This document shows positions 15,786 to 23,484 of a stretch of 64,000 nt of DNA, piece by piece. Position 1 is the stretch's first letter; every line of letters starts with the position of its first letter. The position numbers and the translations under genes were made by a program. The DNA comes from Variovorax sp. RA8. GTDB taxonomy: Bacteria; Pseudomonadota; Gammaproteobacteria; Burkholderiales; Burkholderiaceae_C. Below the pieces are notes generated by a model. That model ran no database searches. It was given only the letters and a program-made list of their open reading frames with translations, and had not been told where the DNA came from. The stretch spans positions 5,456,001 to 5,520,000 of the forward strand of contig NZ_LR594662.1 of the NCBI RefSeq assembly GCF_901827175.1. The letters run 5' to 3'.

Positions 15786-17009
15786 ATGGCACTCACCGAC
15801 ACGTTTGTTAGGCAGGTCAAACACAAAGGCGCAGAGATCGGCGAACGCTACGCTGACGGCGGCGGCATGTACCTGCGCGTTAAGGCGGCAGGCAAGTACT
15901 GGCGGATGGACTACCGCATGAACGGCAAGGCCAAGACCCTGGCTTTGGGCGTCTACCCGGACGTGTCGCTTGCTGAGGCCCGCCAACGGCGCGAGAAGGC
16001 CCGGAAGGAATTGGCACACGGGATCGATCCCAGCACCGCCAAGAGGGAGCAAAAGCAGGCTCGCATGGAGGCAGCAGGCAATACCTTTGAGTTGGTTGCG
16101 CGAGAATGGCTCACCAAAACGGCGGGGAAGCGCCAGCCGATCACTCAGCTCAAGGTAAAGACGTGGCTGGAGAAGGACGTTTTCCCCTTCATCGGGAAGC
16201 TACCTATCTCCACCATCGGGCCGCGCGATGTGCTGGAGCGGGTGGTTCGCAAGTTGGAGGCGCGAGGGGCTATCGACACCGCGCACCGCGTGAAGCAGCT
16301 CTGCGGGCAGGTGTTCCGGTTCGCCGTGGTGTCCGGGCTGGCAGAGCGCGACGTAACCGCCGACCTCAGGGAAGCCCTGGCGGTGAAGGCCGGCAAGCAT
16401 TTCGCAGCCATCACCGAACCCAAGCAGGTTGGCGACCTGATGCGCTCGATCTACGCCTACAGCGGCCATCCCACCACGGTGGCGGCTCTGAAGCTCTCCC
16501 CGCTGGTGTTTGTCCGTCCCGGCGAACTGCGCGCCGCAGAATGGACCGAGATCGACCTTGACGCGGCTGAGTGGCGCATCCCTGGCGCGAAGATGAAGAT
16601 GGGCGTTGACCACATAGTGCCGCTGTCCACCCAGGCACTGGAGATCCTGCGCGGCATACACCCAATCACCGGGCACGGCCGCTACGTCTTTCCCAGCATC
16701 AGGACAGGTGAACGGCCAATGAGCGAGAACACCATTAACGCGGCCTTGCGCGGGATGGGCTATAGCGCCCAGGTTCACACCGCCCACGGGTTCCGGGCGA
16801 CCGCGCGCACGATCATGGACGAAGTGCTTGGAGAGCGCGTGGACTTCATCGAGCACCAACTGTCACACATGGTCAAGGATGCGAACGGCCGGGCCTACAA
16901 CCGCACCGCGCACCTGCCGTCCCGCCGCGAGATGATGCAGCGGTGGGCCGACTATCTGGACAAGGTGCGCATTGGCGCGGATGTAATACCGATCAACCGG
17001 GCCGCGTAA
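15786..17009 (+). CDS. P4-type tyrosine recombinase (integrase)
   Basis: 407 residues. An N-terminal DUF4102 arm-binding domain (about 1-90, DGGGMYLRVKAAGKYW) is followed by a core-binding domain and a C-terminal catalytic domain. Visible catalytic residues are Arg in VRPGELRAAEW, the H-x-x-R box in TAHGFRATA, a further His in EHQLSHMV, and the nucleophile Tyr in RAYNRTAHL. AAGGG is placed 5-9 bases before the ATG at 15786. It lies 178 bases from tRNA-Arg, transcribed away from it, and must be the enzyme that inserted the element. It appears intact. Confidence 0.96.
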   Translation: MALTDTFVRQVKHKGAEIGERYADGGGMYLRVKAAGKYWRMDYRMNGKAKTLALGVYPDVSLAEARQRREKARKELAHGIDPSTAKREQKQARMEAAGNTFELVAREWLTKTAGKRQPITQLKVKTWLEKDVFPFIGKLPISTIGPRDVLERVVRKLEARGAIDTAHRVKQLCGQVFRFAVVSGLAERDVTADLREALAVKAGKHFAAITEPKQVGDLMRSIYAYSGHPTTVAALKLSPLVFVRPGELRAAEWTEIDLDAAEWRIPGAKMKMGVDHIVPLSTQALEILRGIHPITGHGRYVFPSIRTGERPMSENTINAALRGMGYSAQVHTAHGFRATARTIMDEVLGERVDFIEHQLSHMVKDANGRAYNRTAHLPSRREMMQRWADYLDKVRIGADVIPINRAA

Positions 17010-17140
17010 TAGCAGCTGGCCCCAAGGCCCGGGAGCAGCAAAGCATAGTCATCAGTTTCGCCAGCCCTAGGCTGATCCCCGAAAACCCGTTTCCCTGACG
17101 GGCTGGGCTGGCGTTCTTATCAGGGTGCGCGAGGGGCGCG

Positions 17141-18394
17141 ATGGAAGACGAATCGAACTATCTCCGTTGGCTTGAAGTTTCTGAAAACAAGCCGATCAAG
17201 TTTGAAGACTTAGCTCACCTGATTGCTGATGCCATGTGGCCGGACGGAGGCGCTGATGATGATCGGGCGCACTACGGCGTCGCGCGAATTGCGCTCGAAA
17301 AAGAGCTGAGGACAGCAGCAGAGGGGGGAGAACTGTTGCCTCGCAATGCCTCTACGCTAAAGAGAGAAAGCTTTCTGGTCGGAGCTGCGCTTGGCAGAAC
17401 AGTCGTCCTTCCTCAAGACCTCGGAACATACTTACGTAAGCGTGGAGGCATCGGGCTTCGATTGATTCCGCATGGATGCGGACCTAACCACTGGACTATT
17501 GAACATGCTGCAGCAGCCATAGCAGCGCAGGAAGGTTGGCATGCTGGCTCGCGCGATGCCCTGCGCGCGCGGATGATGGAGGCCGCCGCCAAAGGCGAGT
17601 TGGTCATCCGCGATCCACAGACAACCTTGCCATATCGTCCTGAGCGCGTTCGCGAATTTTGGGAAATTTTGACGCCGGCCGATGTCAATGCATGGCTCCA
17701 GGCGCAAGGCGCGCCGTATCGTTGGAATGTGCTGACCGACCTGGAAGCCCAAGATGCGTTCGCCAAGTTCGACCCCTTGCAAGCTCGATACGACGATGAG
17801 CGATCCAACCAGAAATACGCCGTGGCATGGTGGAATAGCGCGCTCAAGGCGTCGATGTGGTGGGAGCTAAAGAGCATCAAGCCCCGGGAGGCAGCAATGC
17901 TACTTTGCGGGCTAAATCCCCACGGACGGGAGGCGACTGGAGAGGCGTTAGCGCCAGAGGGCGAGCCCAGCGCAGACGACTACAAGACCCTGCTTCGATA
18001 CTTCGACGACGAAGCACAGGATGCTCAGGCGCGCACGCTGCAGCAATGGCTTGACTTCGCAACTAGGAAAGGCTTGAGCCATCATTCGTGGATCGACGAG
18101 TGGTTGGAAGCCATGCCGACAGCCCGTGCTAGTTCCGGTGCGTCTGCTACGGAGCCGGCTGGCCGCGCCGGAAGCGCCGTCTGGACCAAGGAGCGCAAGG
18201 AAGAGGCTCGCGCTATGTTGGAGCGGCTGCAGGGCCAAGGTCTGAAGAACTACGCCGCAACTACCGCCAAGGCCTTTGGCGTGAGCGGCTCTCGCCTGCG
18301 CGAGGTGTTGAAAGACAAGAAGGAAAAAGGCACGCCCAAGAAGCTCAACAATTCCGCGTTCACTTGGCGCCGCAGCTCTACAAAAGAGAGGTAG
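17141..18394 (+). CDS. Hypothetical protein of integrative elements
   Basis: 417 residues, soluble, no signal peptide. Residues 1-120 are compact and mixed; 225-300 contain WWNSALKASMWWELKSIKPREAAMLL, a tryptophan-rich helical block; and the C-terminus (345-417) is Lys/Arg-rich, with a likely helix-turn-helix (YAATTAKAFGVSGSRLREVLKDKK) that suggests DNA binding. The position directly after an integrase is common for proteins of this look, but I do not recognise a named family. Codon use is less G+C-biased than in the flanking chromosome. Confidence 0.75.
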   Translation: MEDESNYLRWLEVSENKPIKFEDLAHLIADAMWPDGGADDDRAHYGVARIALEKELRTAAEGGELLPRNASTLKRESFLVGAALGRTVVLPQDLGTYLRKRGGIGLRLIPHGCGPNHWTIEHAAAAIAAQEGWHAGSRDALRARMMEAAAKGELVIRDPQTTLPYRPERVREFWEILTPADVNAWLQAQGAPYRWNVLTDLEAQDAFAKFDPLQARYDDERSNQKYAVAWWNSALKASMWWELKSIKPREAAMLLCGLNPHGREATGEALAPEGEPSADDYKTLLRYFDDEAQDAQARTLQQWLDFATRKGLSHHSWIDEWLEAMPTARASSGASATEPAGRAGSAVWTKERKEEARAMLERLQGQGLKNYAATTAKAFGVSGSRLREVLKDKKEKGTPKKLNNSAFTWRRSSTKER

Positions 18395-18536
18395 GACCGT
18401 CCCGCATGGGGTTGCGACCTGGCAGTCGAACCCAAATGAAGCATGCATCCGCAGGAGGATTGCGTTTGCTCGCAATAGGTGTTGCGCCTTCAGGCTTCGC
18501 CCCATCGTGCCACGGCACATTTTTAAGGGGCGTCAA

Positions 18537-18761
18537 GTGTCACAGAGGGTTATCCGGGTCGCGGAAATCGCGACAACCAAACAGAAAGCCGGGTTGCTGC
18601 CCGTCAGTCCTGCAACCATCTGGCGTTGGGTGCGCGAAGGGAAGTTTCCCAAGCCATTCAAGCTCGGTGATTCCGTCACGGTGTGGGAAGCCGCAGCCGT
18701 CGAAGGTTTCATTGCGAACCGCTCTAACGGCAGCGCGTTTTCCGGGGAGCGGGAATCATGA
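18537..18761 (+). CDS. AlpA-family DNA-binding regulator / excisionase-like protein
   Basis: 74 residues from a GTG start preceded by AAGGGG at a proper distance; an upstream in-frame GTG at 18507 has no such site. The sequence VSPATIWRWVREGKFPKPFKL is the winged-helix signature of AlpA/MerR-like excisionases, which switch on integrase-driven excision of P4-like elements. It overlaps the next gene by 4 bases (ATGA). By family and place it is the most likely directionality factor of this element. Confidence 0.85.
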   Translation: MSQRVIRVAEIATTKQKAGLLPVSPATIWRWVREGKFPKPFKLGDSVTVWEAAAVEGFIANRSNGSAFSGERES

Positions 18762-19093
18762 AGAAGCCCATGAAGACGAAAGCCCCGGCCGGTGGTGCGG
18801 CGGGGGCTCTCAGGAAACATCAAACGCAACTGAAGTTTAGCGACGAGTCCACGGAGACGGAAGCGCAACGCGAGCGCATCGTGCAGGCTCTTCGCCGTCG
18901 CCCTCAGACGAGTTATGACCTTCGCCGGATGGGCTGCTATCAGGCGCCTGCGCGGGTGAAGGAGCTACGCGACCGCTTCGGCTTTGTGATCGAGACCACG
19001 CGCATCACCTTGGTAGATCGCGACGGTTTCAGCCATCCGCGTGCTGCCCTCTACACGCTGGTCTCAGAGCCACATGGCGAACGGCCGCAATAG
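18758..19093 (+). CDS. Small helix-turn-helix protein
   Basis: 111 residues. A Lys-rich N-terminal tail (MKKPMKTKAPAGG) precedes a winged-helix-like core (RIVQALRRRPQTSYDLRRMG, then VKELRDRFGFVIETTRITL). It resembles the DNA-binding domains of phage regulatory proteins that read strand beta-hairpins, but no named family is recognised. It is coupled to AlpA by ATGA, and its own end overlaps the start of the replication-like gene by 20 bases, so alpA and the two following genes form one transcription unit. Confidence 0.7.
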   Translation: MKKPMKTKAPAGGAAGALRKHQTQLKFSDESTETEAQRERIVQALRRRPQTSYDLRRMGCYQAPARVKELRDRFGFVIETTRITLVDRDGFSHPRAALYTLVSEPHGERPQ

Positions 19094-19664
19094 TGGCAGG
19101 AAGGGCGATTCAGGGCGCGATTCAGGCGGGTTTGTAGCCCTGCCCTGGTCCGTGCTCGATAGCCCCGCCTACGCCGATTTAAGCCATCCTGCCCGGTCGC
19201 TGCTTTGGGAGATCGCCCGGCAGTTCGTGCGTGACAACAACGGGCGACTTTTGGCGAGCCGCGAACACTTGGCCGCCCGGGGATGGAGATCGGCCGATGT
19301 GATCCAGCGCGCCAAGGAGGCGCTGCTCGCAGCCGGCTTCATCTACGAGACGGTCAAGGGCCATCGTCCGAACAAGGCAAGTTGGTACGCGGTGACATGG
19401 CGTGCGCTCGACAAGCTGCCCGGGTATGACGAAGGAGCAGCCGCAGGGTTCGTTCGAGGCGCTTACCAACGACCTGCCAAAAACGCAGTGCTTAGTCCGT
19501 CTCGCGGAACAGAGAGGCGCCCCATAGCTCCGTCTTACGGAACAGGGAGACCGTCCCCTGTTCCGTCTCACGGAGCTATCAAGACCACTTTTGAACGTTC
19601 CCCTGTTCCGTCTCACGGACACCATCTAGATATGCCATCTGTTGCAGTCGGAACCACTCATTGA
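19074..19664 (+). CDS. Replication-like DNA-binding protein with repeated PSxG tail
   Basis: 196 residues. The N-terminal part (about 20-135; WSVLDSPAYADLSHPARSLLWEI, LAARGWRSADVIQRAKEALLAAGF) is a helix-turn-helix region of the type found in phage and plasmid replication or regulatory proteins. The tail (about 138-190) carries PSRGT, PSYGT, PSHGA and PSHGH at regular steps, encoded by four copies of a 13-bp palindrome (separate entry). The start at 19074 is taken at MANGRNSGRK inside the preceding gene. The role as replication initiator or regulator is inferred; no primase or helicase motif is present. Confidence 0.7.
   Translation: MANGRNSGRKGDSGRDSGGFVALPWSVLDSPAYADLSHPARSLLWEIARQFVRDNNGRLLASREHLAARGWRSADVIQRAKEALLAAGFIYETVKGHRPNKASWYAVTWRALDKLPGYDEGAAAGFVRGAYQRPAKNAVLSPSRGTERRPIAPSYGTGRPSPVPSHGAIKTTFERSPVPSHGHHLDMPSVAVGTTH
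19496..19619. repeat. Array of four 13-bp palindromes TCCGTCTYACGGA
   Basis: Copies start at 19496, 19529, 19562 and 19607 (steps of 33, 33 and 45 bases). Each is a 5-bp inverted repeat TCCGT/ACGGA around CTC or CTT; the first has one mismatch (GCGGA). Flanking bases are partly shared (AACAG after copies 1-2, CCCCTGTT before 3-4). The array sits inside the 3' part of the replication-like gene and looks like an iteron or operator cluster. Confidence 0.75.
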
Positions 19665-19673
19665 AAGAGCATC

Positions 19674-20150
19674 ATGAACCTCATGAAAGAAGAGATCCCG
19701 CACCTGAACATCGAAGTTTTGGCTGACGGCATCATCAGGCTTGAGAACGAATCGATGGGGGACAACTACGTCGTCGATGTTCATCCGATCCACCTGCGCC
19801 TGATGGCCGAAAGAATGGGACTTGTCCGCGAAGTGTCTGCATCGGGTGCGGAACTGCTGCGCGACCTCGACCGCTACAAGCGCGCGCTGCTGATGATCCG
19901 TGATCGCGCCGAGCAACTGCATCAAAACATCTTAGGCCTGTCGCAGCTCGGAAACGAAAAAATGGGCACCGAGGTGGCGCAATCGGCCGCGCTCGCCAAT
20001 ATGGCCGATCACATCTGCATCGAGTTTGAAAACGACTTCACACCGGAGCCGCCGCAACTCTCCAAGCTGCCCAAAACCGGAGGGCCTTCGCCACAGAACG
20101 CGAGCCCACCGGTTCCGCCCGCTCAGTTGGAACTCGGGGGCACACAATGA
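19674..20150 (+). CDS. Hypothetical protein
   Basis: 158 residues, acidic, no signal peptide. Residues 1-45 look beta-rich (IEVLADGIIRLENESMGDNYVV), 50-110 helical (LRDLDRYKRALLMIRDRAEQL), and the tail is Pro-rich (PPQLSKLPKTGGPSPQ). The start at 19674 follows AAAGAG loosely; Met at 19683 is an alternative. It overlaps the next gene by ATGA. Not recognised. Gene order (before a conserved 202-residue protein) is like that of phage-derived cargo blocks. Confidence 0.65.
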   Translation: MNLMKEEIPHLNIEVLADGIIRLENESMGDNYVVDVHPIHLRLMAERMGLVREVSASGAELLRDLDRYKRALLMIRDRAEQLHQNILGLSQLGNEKMGTEVAQSAALANMADHICIEFENDFTPEPPQLSKLPKTGGPSPQNASPPVPPAQLELGGTQ

Positions 20151-20755
20151 GCAAGGCAACAAAGGTGCCCTCGGCCGCGAAGCAACATGACCCGAAGATT
20201 CTGCAACTTGTCCAAAACCCTGAGGAGACGATGGCGCAGACGGTGGGCCGCATTGCTTCTGATCCTGCCGTCAACGCCGGCAGCGTCATGCAGTCGTTCG
20301 GGAATCATCTGGGGGATGAAGTGAGCCTCATGAGCATGATCGATGTGATTCAAAGCACCACACAGCGCGTCAAGGACGGCGACCTGTCGGACCTGGAAGC
20401 GATGTTGGTTTCGCAGGCCACTGCACTTCAGACGATCTTCACCAACCTCGCAAGGCGAGCACAGGCGCAGCAATACCAGCGCAACCTGGAAGCATTTCTA
20501 GGGCTGGCCCTGAAGGCGCAGGCACAGAGCCGGGCGACCATATCGGCGCTGGTGGATTTGAAGTACCCACGAACCACCGTGATCGCCAAGCAAGCCAACG
20601 TCGCCAACGGGCCGCAGCAGGTGAACAATGGCCTGCCGACTGCGGCCAACACCGGAACGAAGAGCTCGACAGTCGGAACTGATCCGCATCTGGAAGCCGT
20701 GGGAAAAGGCGACTGGGCCGACAAGCCCCGCAGGAAAAGCCAAGGTCTCCCGTAA
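20147..20755 (+). CDS. Conserved hypothetical protein of phage-like islands
   Basis: 202 residues, mostly helical. The core DLEAMLVSQATALQTIF and VIAKQANVANGPQQVNNG are segments I have seen repeatedly in proteins of unknown function carried by prophages and islands in proteobacteria. They are usually followed by a small protein with a GPTS-x3-GK motif, exactly as here (20628-20843 overlaps its 3' end by 128 bases in another frame). No enzymatic motif is visible. It starts with ATGA overlap to the preceding gene. Confidence 0.75.
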   Translation: MSKATKVPSAAKQHDPKILQLVQNPEETMAQTVGRIASDPAVNAGSVMQSFGNHLGDEVSLMSMIDVIQSTTQRVKDGDLSDLEAMLVSQATALQTIFTNLARRAQAQQYQRNLEAFLGLALKAQAQSRATISALVDLKYPRTTVIAKQANVANGPQQVNNGLPTAANTGTKSSTVGTDPHLEAVGKGDWADKPRRKSQGLP

Positions 20756-20843
20756 TGCGTACACCGGGGGACATTGGCTCCAACTGCGCAACATCGCCAA
20801 GGCGATGAAAGGGATGCTGAAAGAACGGGAGAGAGTGGACTAG
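20628..20843 (+). CDS. Small conserved protein overlapping the preceding gene
   Basis: 71 residues, strongly basic. SELIRIWKPWEKATGPTSPAGKAKVSRNA contains the W-x2-W-E-x-S/T-GPTS/KT-x3-GK pattern of a small family that accompanies the 202-residue protein in many islands. The overlap of 128 bases in a different frame is therefore likely genuine double coding rather than a shadow. Function unknown; the GPTS-GK-x3-S-x-NA pattern suggests a nucleic-acid-binding protein, which is inference. Confidence 0.7.
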   Translation: MACRLRPTPERRARQSELIRIWKPWEKATGPTSPAGKAKVSRNAYTGGHWLQLRNIAKAMKGMLKERERVD

Positions 20844-21114
20844 TTTAGGGCCGTGTGGCACCCCGCTTTACGACCGTTCGCTGTAGAACTTCGGGCAAAC
20901 CTAGAAGGCTACTAGCCACACTCGCGCAAGCGGGCAGACCCATCTTTGGACGCCGATGTCGAGGCCTAAGGCCCCGGTCGGCAAATTTGAGGAGGCCTCC
21001 GATACCCAAAAATTCACGGAAGGTTCACACGCTTTCTGCCGTGAGCATCAGACAACCACTGTCTCCCCTCGGCGGATGGCATGATCCCCAGAACACACAA
21101 TCGGAGAAGAGGGA
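20844..21114. other. Non-coding gap in the element
   Basis: 271 bases with only short open frames lacking ribosome sites. GAGGCCTAAGGCCCC near 20961 and GGAGGCCTCC near 20991 are small palindromes without T-runs. A possible ribosome site (GGAGAAGAGGG) at the right end belongs to the gene at 21115. Nothing else supported. Confidence 0.5.
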
Positions 21115-21600
21115 ATGAGGCAACCTGGAATCGCCACAATGCTCGCCATGTTTGCTTGCCTACATGCTCAAGCCGCGGACCCGCCAAAGCTTGGCGACAT
21201 TCCCGGATCATGGGCCCGATTTCAGGTTTCCGACTTCAAAGGCGATAAGGCGATGGTCGCTCAGATCGAAAGAGCCGACTGGTGGAAGAACTGTGCGGCG
21301 TGGGGCGTGGAAGCTCGCAAAAAGGGGACGACGCGGCGGCGACTAGCGTTGCAGTACTTTCTCGATGAACAGAAGTACATCAACAACCTTGACCTTGCCT
21401 CGGTTCATGGGAAAGTTCCTGAAATCGGAATGACGACGTGCGGCGCTTACGCGCTGTTAGGTCTTCCAAACGCAGTAAACGTTACGAAGGGGTCTTACGG
21501 CACGCACGTTCAGCATGTGTGGTCCGATCGCCGCGTGTACGTTTACACGCGCAGCAAGAACGATGAAGGGAACGCTCTGGTGAGCTCTGTCCAATATTGA
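21115..21600 (+). CDS. Hypothetical exported protein
   Basis: 161 residues. The N-terminus (MRQPGIATMLAMFACLHAQA) looks like a short signal peptide cut after AQA, so the protein is probably periplasmic. The mature part is mixed and has two Cys residues (KNCAAW, TTCGAY) that could pair. A GAGAAGAGGGA ribosome site precedes the ATG. It overlaps the next gene by ATGA. Not recognised. A secreted cargo protein in a small integrative element is notable, but no toxin or inhibitor motif is visible. Confidence 0.65.
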   Translation: MRQPGIATMLAMFACLHAQAADPPKLGDIPGSWARFQVSDFKGDKAMVAQIERADWWKNCAAWGVEARKKGTTRRRLALQYFLDEQKYINNLDLASVHGKVPEIGMTTCGAYALLGLPNAVNVTKGSYGTHVQHVWSDRRVYVYTRSKNDEGNALVSSVQY

Positions 21601-21857
21601 ACGACCACGGCCCCCCAGAAATGAAAAGGTTCTTCAAGTGGTCAGCGATCGTCGTCAGCGCCTTGATCGCGCTCGCGTTCCTCCACCATTCACCCGCCCT
21701 AACGAAGTACTTCGTGGTGCTGACAGGCATCGTCGTCTACTGCTTTTGGCAGCTCTCCAAGCAGATTCAGGCCAATCATGAGGCCATGGTCCGGCGCACT
21801 GACGTGCTTTTCAAGCTGGCCCGGGGAAGCGCCGGGCTTGATAAAGAAGATCTGTGA
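21597..21857 (+). CDS. Small membrane protein
   Basis: 86 residues. Two hydrophobic helices (about 13-29, FFKWSAIVVSALIALAFL; and 36-52, KYFVVLTGIVVYCFWQL) are followed by a charged cytoplasmic tail (QIQANHEAMVRRTDVLFKL). The start may be at 21597 (ATGA overlap with the exported protein) or at 21621 (MKRFFKWSA). It is linked by overlap to genes on both sides. Function unknown; the paired exported and membrane genes might act together, but that is inference. Confidence 0.6.
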   Translation: MNDHGPPEMKRFFKWSAIVVSALIALAFLHHSPALTKYFVVLTGIVVYCFWQLSKQIQANHEAMVRRTDVLFKLARGSAGLDKEDL

Positions 21858-22127
21858 TCCGCGCCCTCCTCTGCCTGACGCTCCTGCTCCCGCCGCTTGC
21901 TGACGCTCGCGTCCCCCGTGACCGCAAGAGGTCAGAGCCTTCAGGTACGAGATCCCCTGCCCTAAGCCTTGTGCGCTGGAGGGGCAGACAAGCGCTGGAA
22001 CATGCAGTGGATCACCAGGGAGGACCACCGGTTCAAGACGCTGGTGGATGTGAGGAATGCAGGCGGCGCCAGGCTGGAACCTATTAGCCCTGCGTGGCAC
22101 GCATTGAGGCGTCTGCCTACGCTGTGA
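21854..22127 (+). pseudogene. HNH endonuclease remnant (internal deletion and frameshift)
   Basis: The first reading frame gives a signal-like start (VIRALLCLTLLLPPLADA) then VPRDRKR. A shift of frame then gives FRYEIPCPKPCA, and after a gap another frame gives NMQWITREDHRFKTLVDVR ending at 22127. These are the first and last parts of a phage HNH nuclease of the type CP-x-...-VDH-x-PL-...-NMQW-x-T-x-EDH; the central HNH catalytic part is missing. In phages such genes lie next to the terminase genes, which are absent here, so this may mark the edge of a deletion. Confidence 0.65.
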
Positions 22128-22178
22128 CGGAATGCCTTCCCTATAGGGATACTCCTGATCCTCCTCCGCAGCTAATCC

Positions 22179-22203
22179 AGCCCGCCCCGAGCGGGCTTTT
22201 TTA
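22179..22203 (+). terminator. Intrinsic terminator, repeat copy R1
   Basis: AGCCCGC pairs with GCGGGCT across a 5-base loop, followed by a T-run. It closes the rightward transcription of the element's gene block. The terminator and the next 45 bases (CCATCTTTGCAATCACCGC) recur at 26856-26925. Confidence 0.88.
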
Positions 22204-22356
22204 CGCCTAGCGCTCACCTTCCATCTTTGCAATCACCGCTTGAACTCCACCGGCCGGCACGCGACATGCCTGACCTGCGCTTGGTCGGGTTGGGTCTGCT
22301 AGACCATACCGGTCGGCCTTCCGACCTAGCGCCGACGGCGGTTGCGCCTGCTGCGA

Positions 22357-22602
22357 CTAGCTGCCGTTCCTAGACTTCCAGTCTTCCACCCAGGCCATGC
22401 ATTTCACGCGTAGTTTGGCGACCAGGATTGTCCTGCTCACGTATGCCTTGGCCAGCAGCAGCTTGCAGCAAAACTCGCCTTTCCGATGCACCTCGGCGAA
22501 CCCGCCTTGGCCAATGCTCTCGGAGGTGCGAGGGAACACGTAGTACTTGAAATCCCAATCCTCGCCGAAAGAGGAACTCCGAACCAATTCGTTGTCATCC
22601 AT
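22357..22602 (-). CDS. Hypothetical protein
   Basis: 81 residues from MDDNELVRSS. The sequence has a plausible globular composition (DWDFKYYVFPRTSESIGQGGFAEVH, then LLLAKAYVSRTILVAKLRVK), unlike the low-complexity overlapping frames. The segment GQGGFAEVH looks superficially like a kinase glycine loop, but the protein is far too short for a kinase. No ribosome site stands out. Not recognised. It is separated from genes on both sides and transcribed toward the R1 terminator. Confidence 0.45.
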   Translation of the reverse strand: MDDNELVRSSSFGEDWDFKYYVFPRTSESIGQGGFAEVHRKGEFCCKLLLAKAYVSRTILVAKLRVKCMAWVEDWKSRNGS

Positions 22603-22868
22603 GGTTGCGCTCGAGCTGCGAGCGTGGCACCAGGATCGATGATTGGCGCGGGCAGAGCCTGACTCTGCTCCCTGCACGTTCGTGGCTTTGTAGGCAAACG
22701 CCCTTCAGAGCAGTGGGGGTTCCTCGGGCGGTGGCACCTTCGCTGGGCGCGTGCCGCTTTGCGATATTCGAATTTCCATTGGGGAACCGGGTTGTCCATG
22801 GCGGTTCCTGGAAGATCACATGAGCCGCAGCCTCCGGGATGGGGCGGCTACGCTAGGCTGGCCGCGAT

Positions 22869-23039
22869 TTATTCATCCTGAATCGCGTTGCGAAACTCGC
22901 CCCTTGCGACCTCCGCAGGGTCGCGCCCGTTCAGTGCAGGCCACAGCCCCAATCCCCAGTCCAACATGTCGTTGTATACCGCTCGCCCTTCAGTAAGACG
23001 CAACATCTCAGCAGCAAATTTCTCGGCCCACTCAACCAT
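22869..23039 (-). CDS. Small hypothetical protein
   Basis: 56 residues from an ATG at 23039 (MVEWAEKFAAEMLRLTEG), preceded by a G-rich GGGGGGA that may serve as ribosome site; a TTG four codons upstream is possible. Helical and acidic, ending RGEFRNAIQDE. Composition is protein-like, but the gene is short and unrecognised. Confidence 0.4.
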   Translation of the reverse strand: MVEWAEKFAAEMLRLTEGRAVYNDMLDWGLGLWPALNGRDPAEVARGEFRNAIQDE

Positions 23040-23247
23040 CAATCCCCCCAATTCGGCGACGATGATGCACCAGCGCGCCCTGCGGTGCGCTCGCGAGGTT
23101 ATTCCGGTTATTGGGGCTGTTCACGGTCCAGTCTGGTGCGGGTTTGTTCACCTTGAAAGCTTGTGGACGGCCTCTACCATGAGCACGCGCACCAACTTCA
23201 GGACGACGGCTTCAGCTAACGGGCACACTTGCGCAGGGAGAGCGGCC

Positions 23248-23484
23248 ATGGCAACTAGCGGTTCAGTCATCGTTGCAGGCGCGACCACTTCTTCGGACGT
23301 CGCATTCGGGAACCTGTTCGATCTAGCGGCGCTACGAAGCGGCATGGGCCATGCCGAGGTCTGCGAGGCCTGCAACACCATCAACTTGGGTGCCGCACGT
23401 ACCTGCAAAGCTTGTTCCCACAGGTTGCCCGCCTACTATGCCGCAAGGGATGCCATCCATTTGCCCACCGGGGATAAAAGCTAG
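23248..23484 (+). CDS. Small zinc-ribbon protein
   Basis: 78 residues from MATSGSVIVA; GGGAG lies 7 bases before this ATG, while in-frame Mets further upstream have none. The C-terminal half has a Cys4 zinc ribbon: CEAC and CKAC separated by nine residues (C-x2-C-x9-C-x2-C). Such ribbons bind nucleic acid or serve as adaptor modules. The gene meets the SRAP gene tail-to-tail with a 4-base overlap. The family is not named; a truncated regulator is possible. Confidence 0.6.
   Translation: MATSGSVIVAGATTSSDVAFGNLFDLAALRSGMGHAEVCEACNTINLGAARTCKACSHRLPAYYAARDAIHLPTGDKS

Noticed and set aside
20855..21118. 87-codon open frame in the gap before the exported protein
   Set aside because: No ribosome site, Arg/Pro-rich random-looking composition, and overlap with the next gene's ribosome site.
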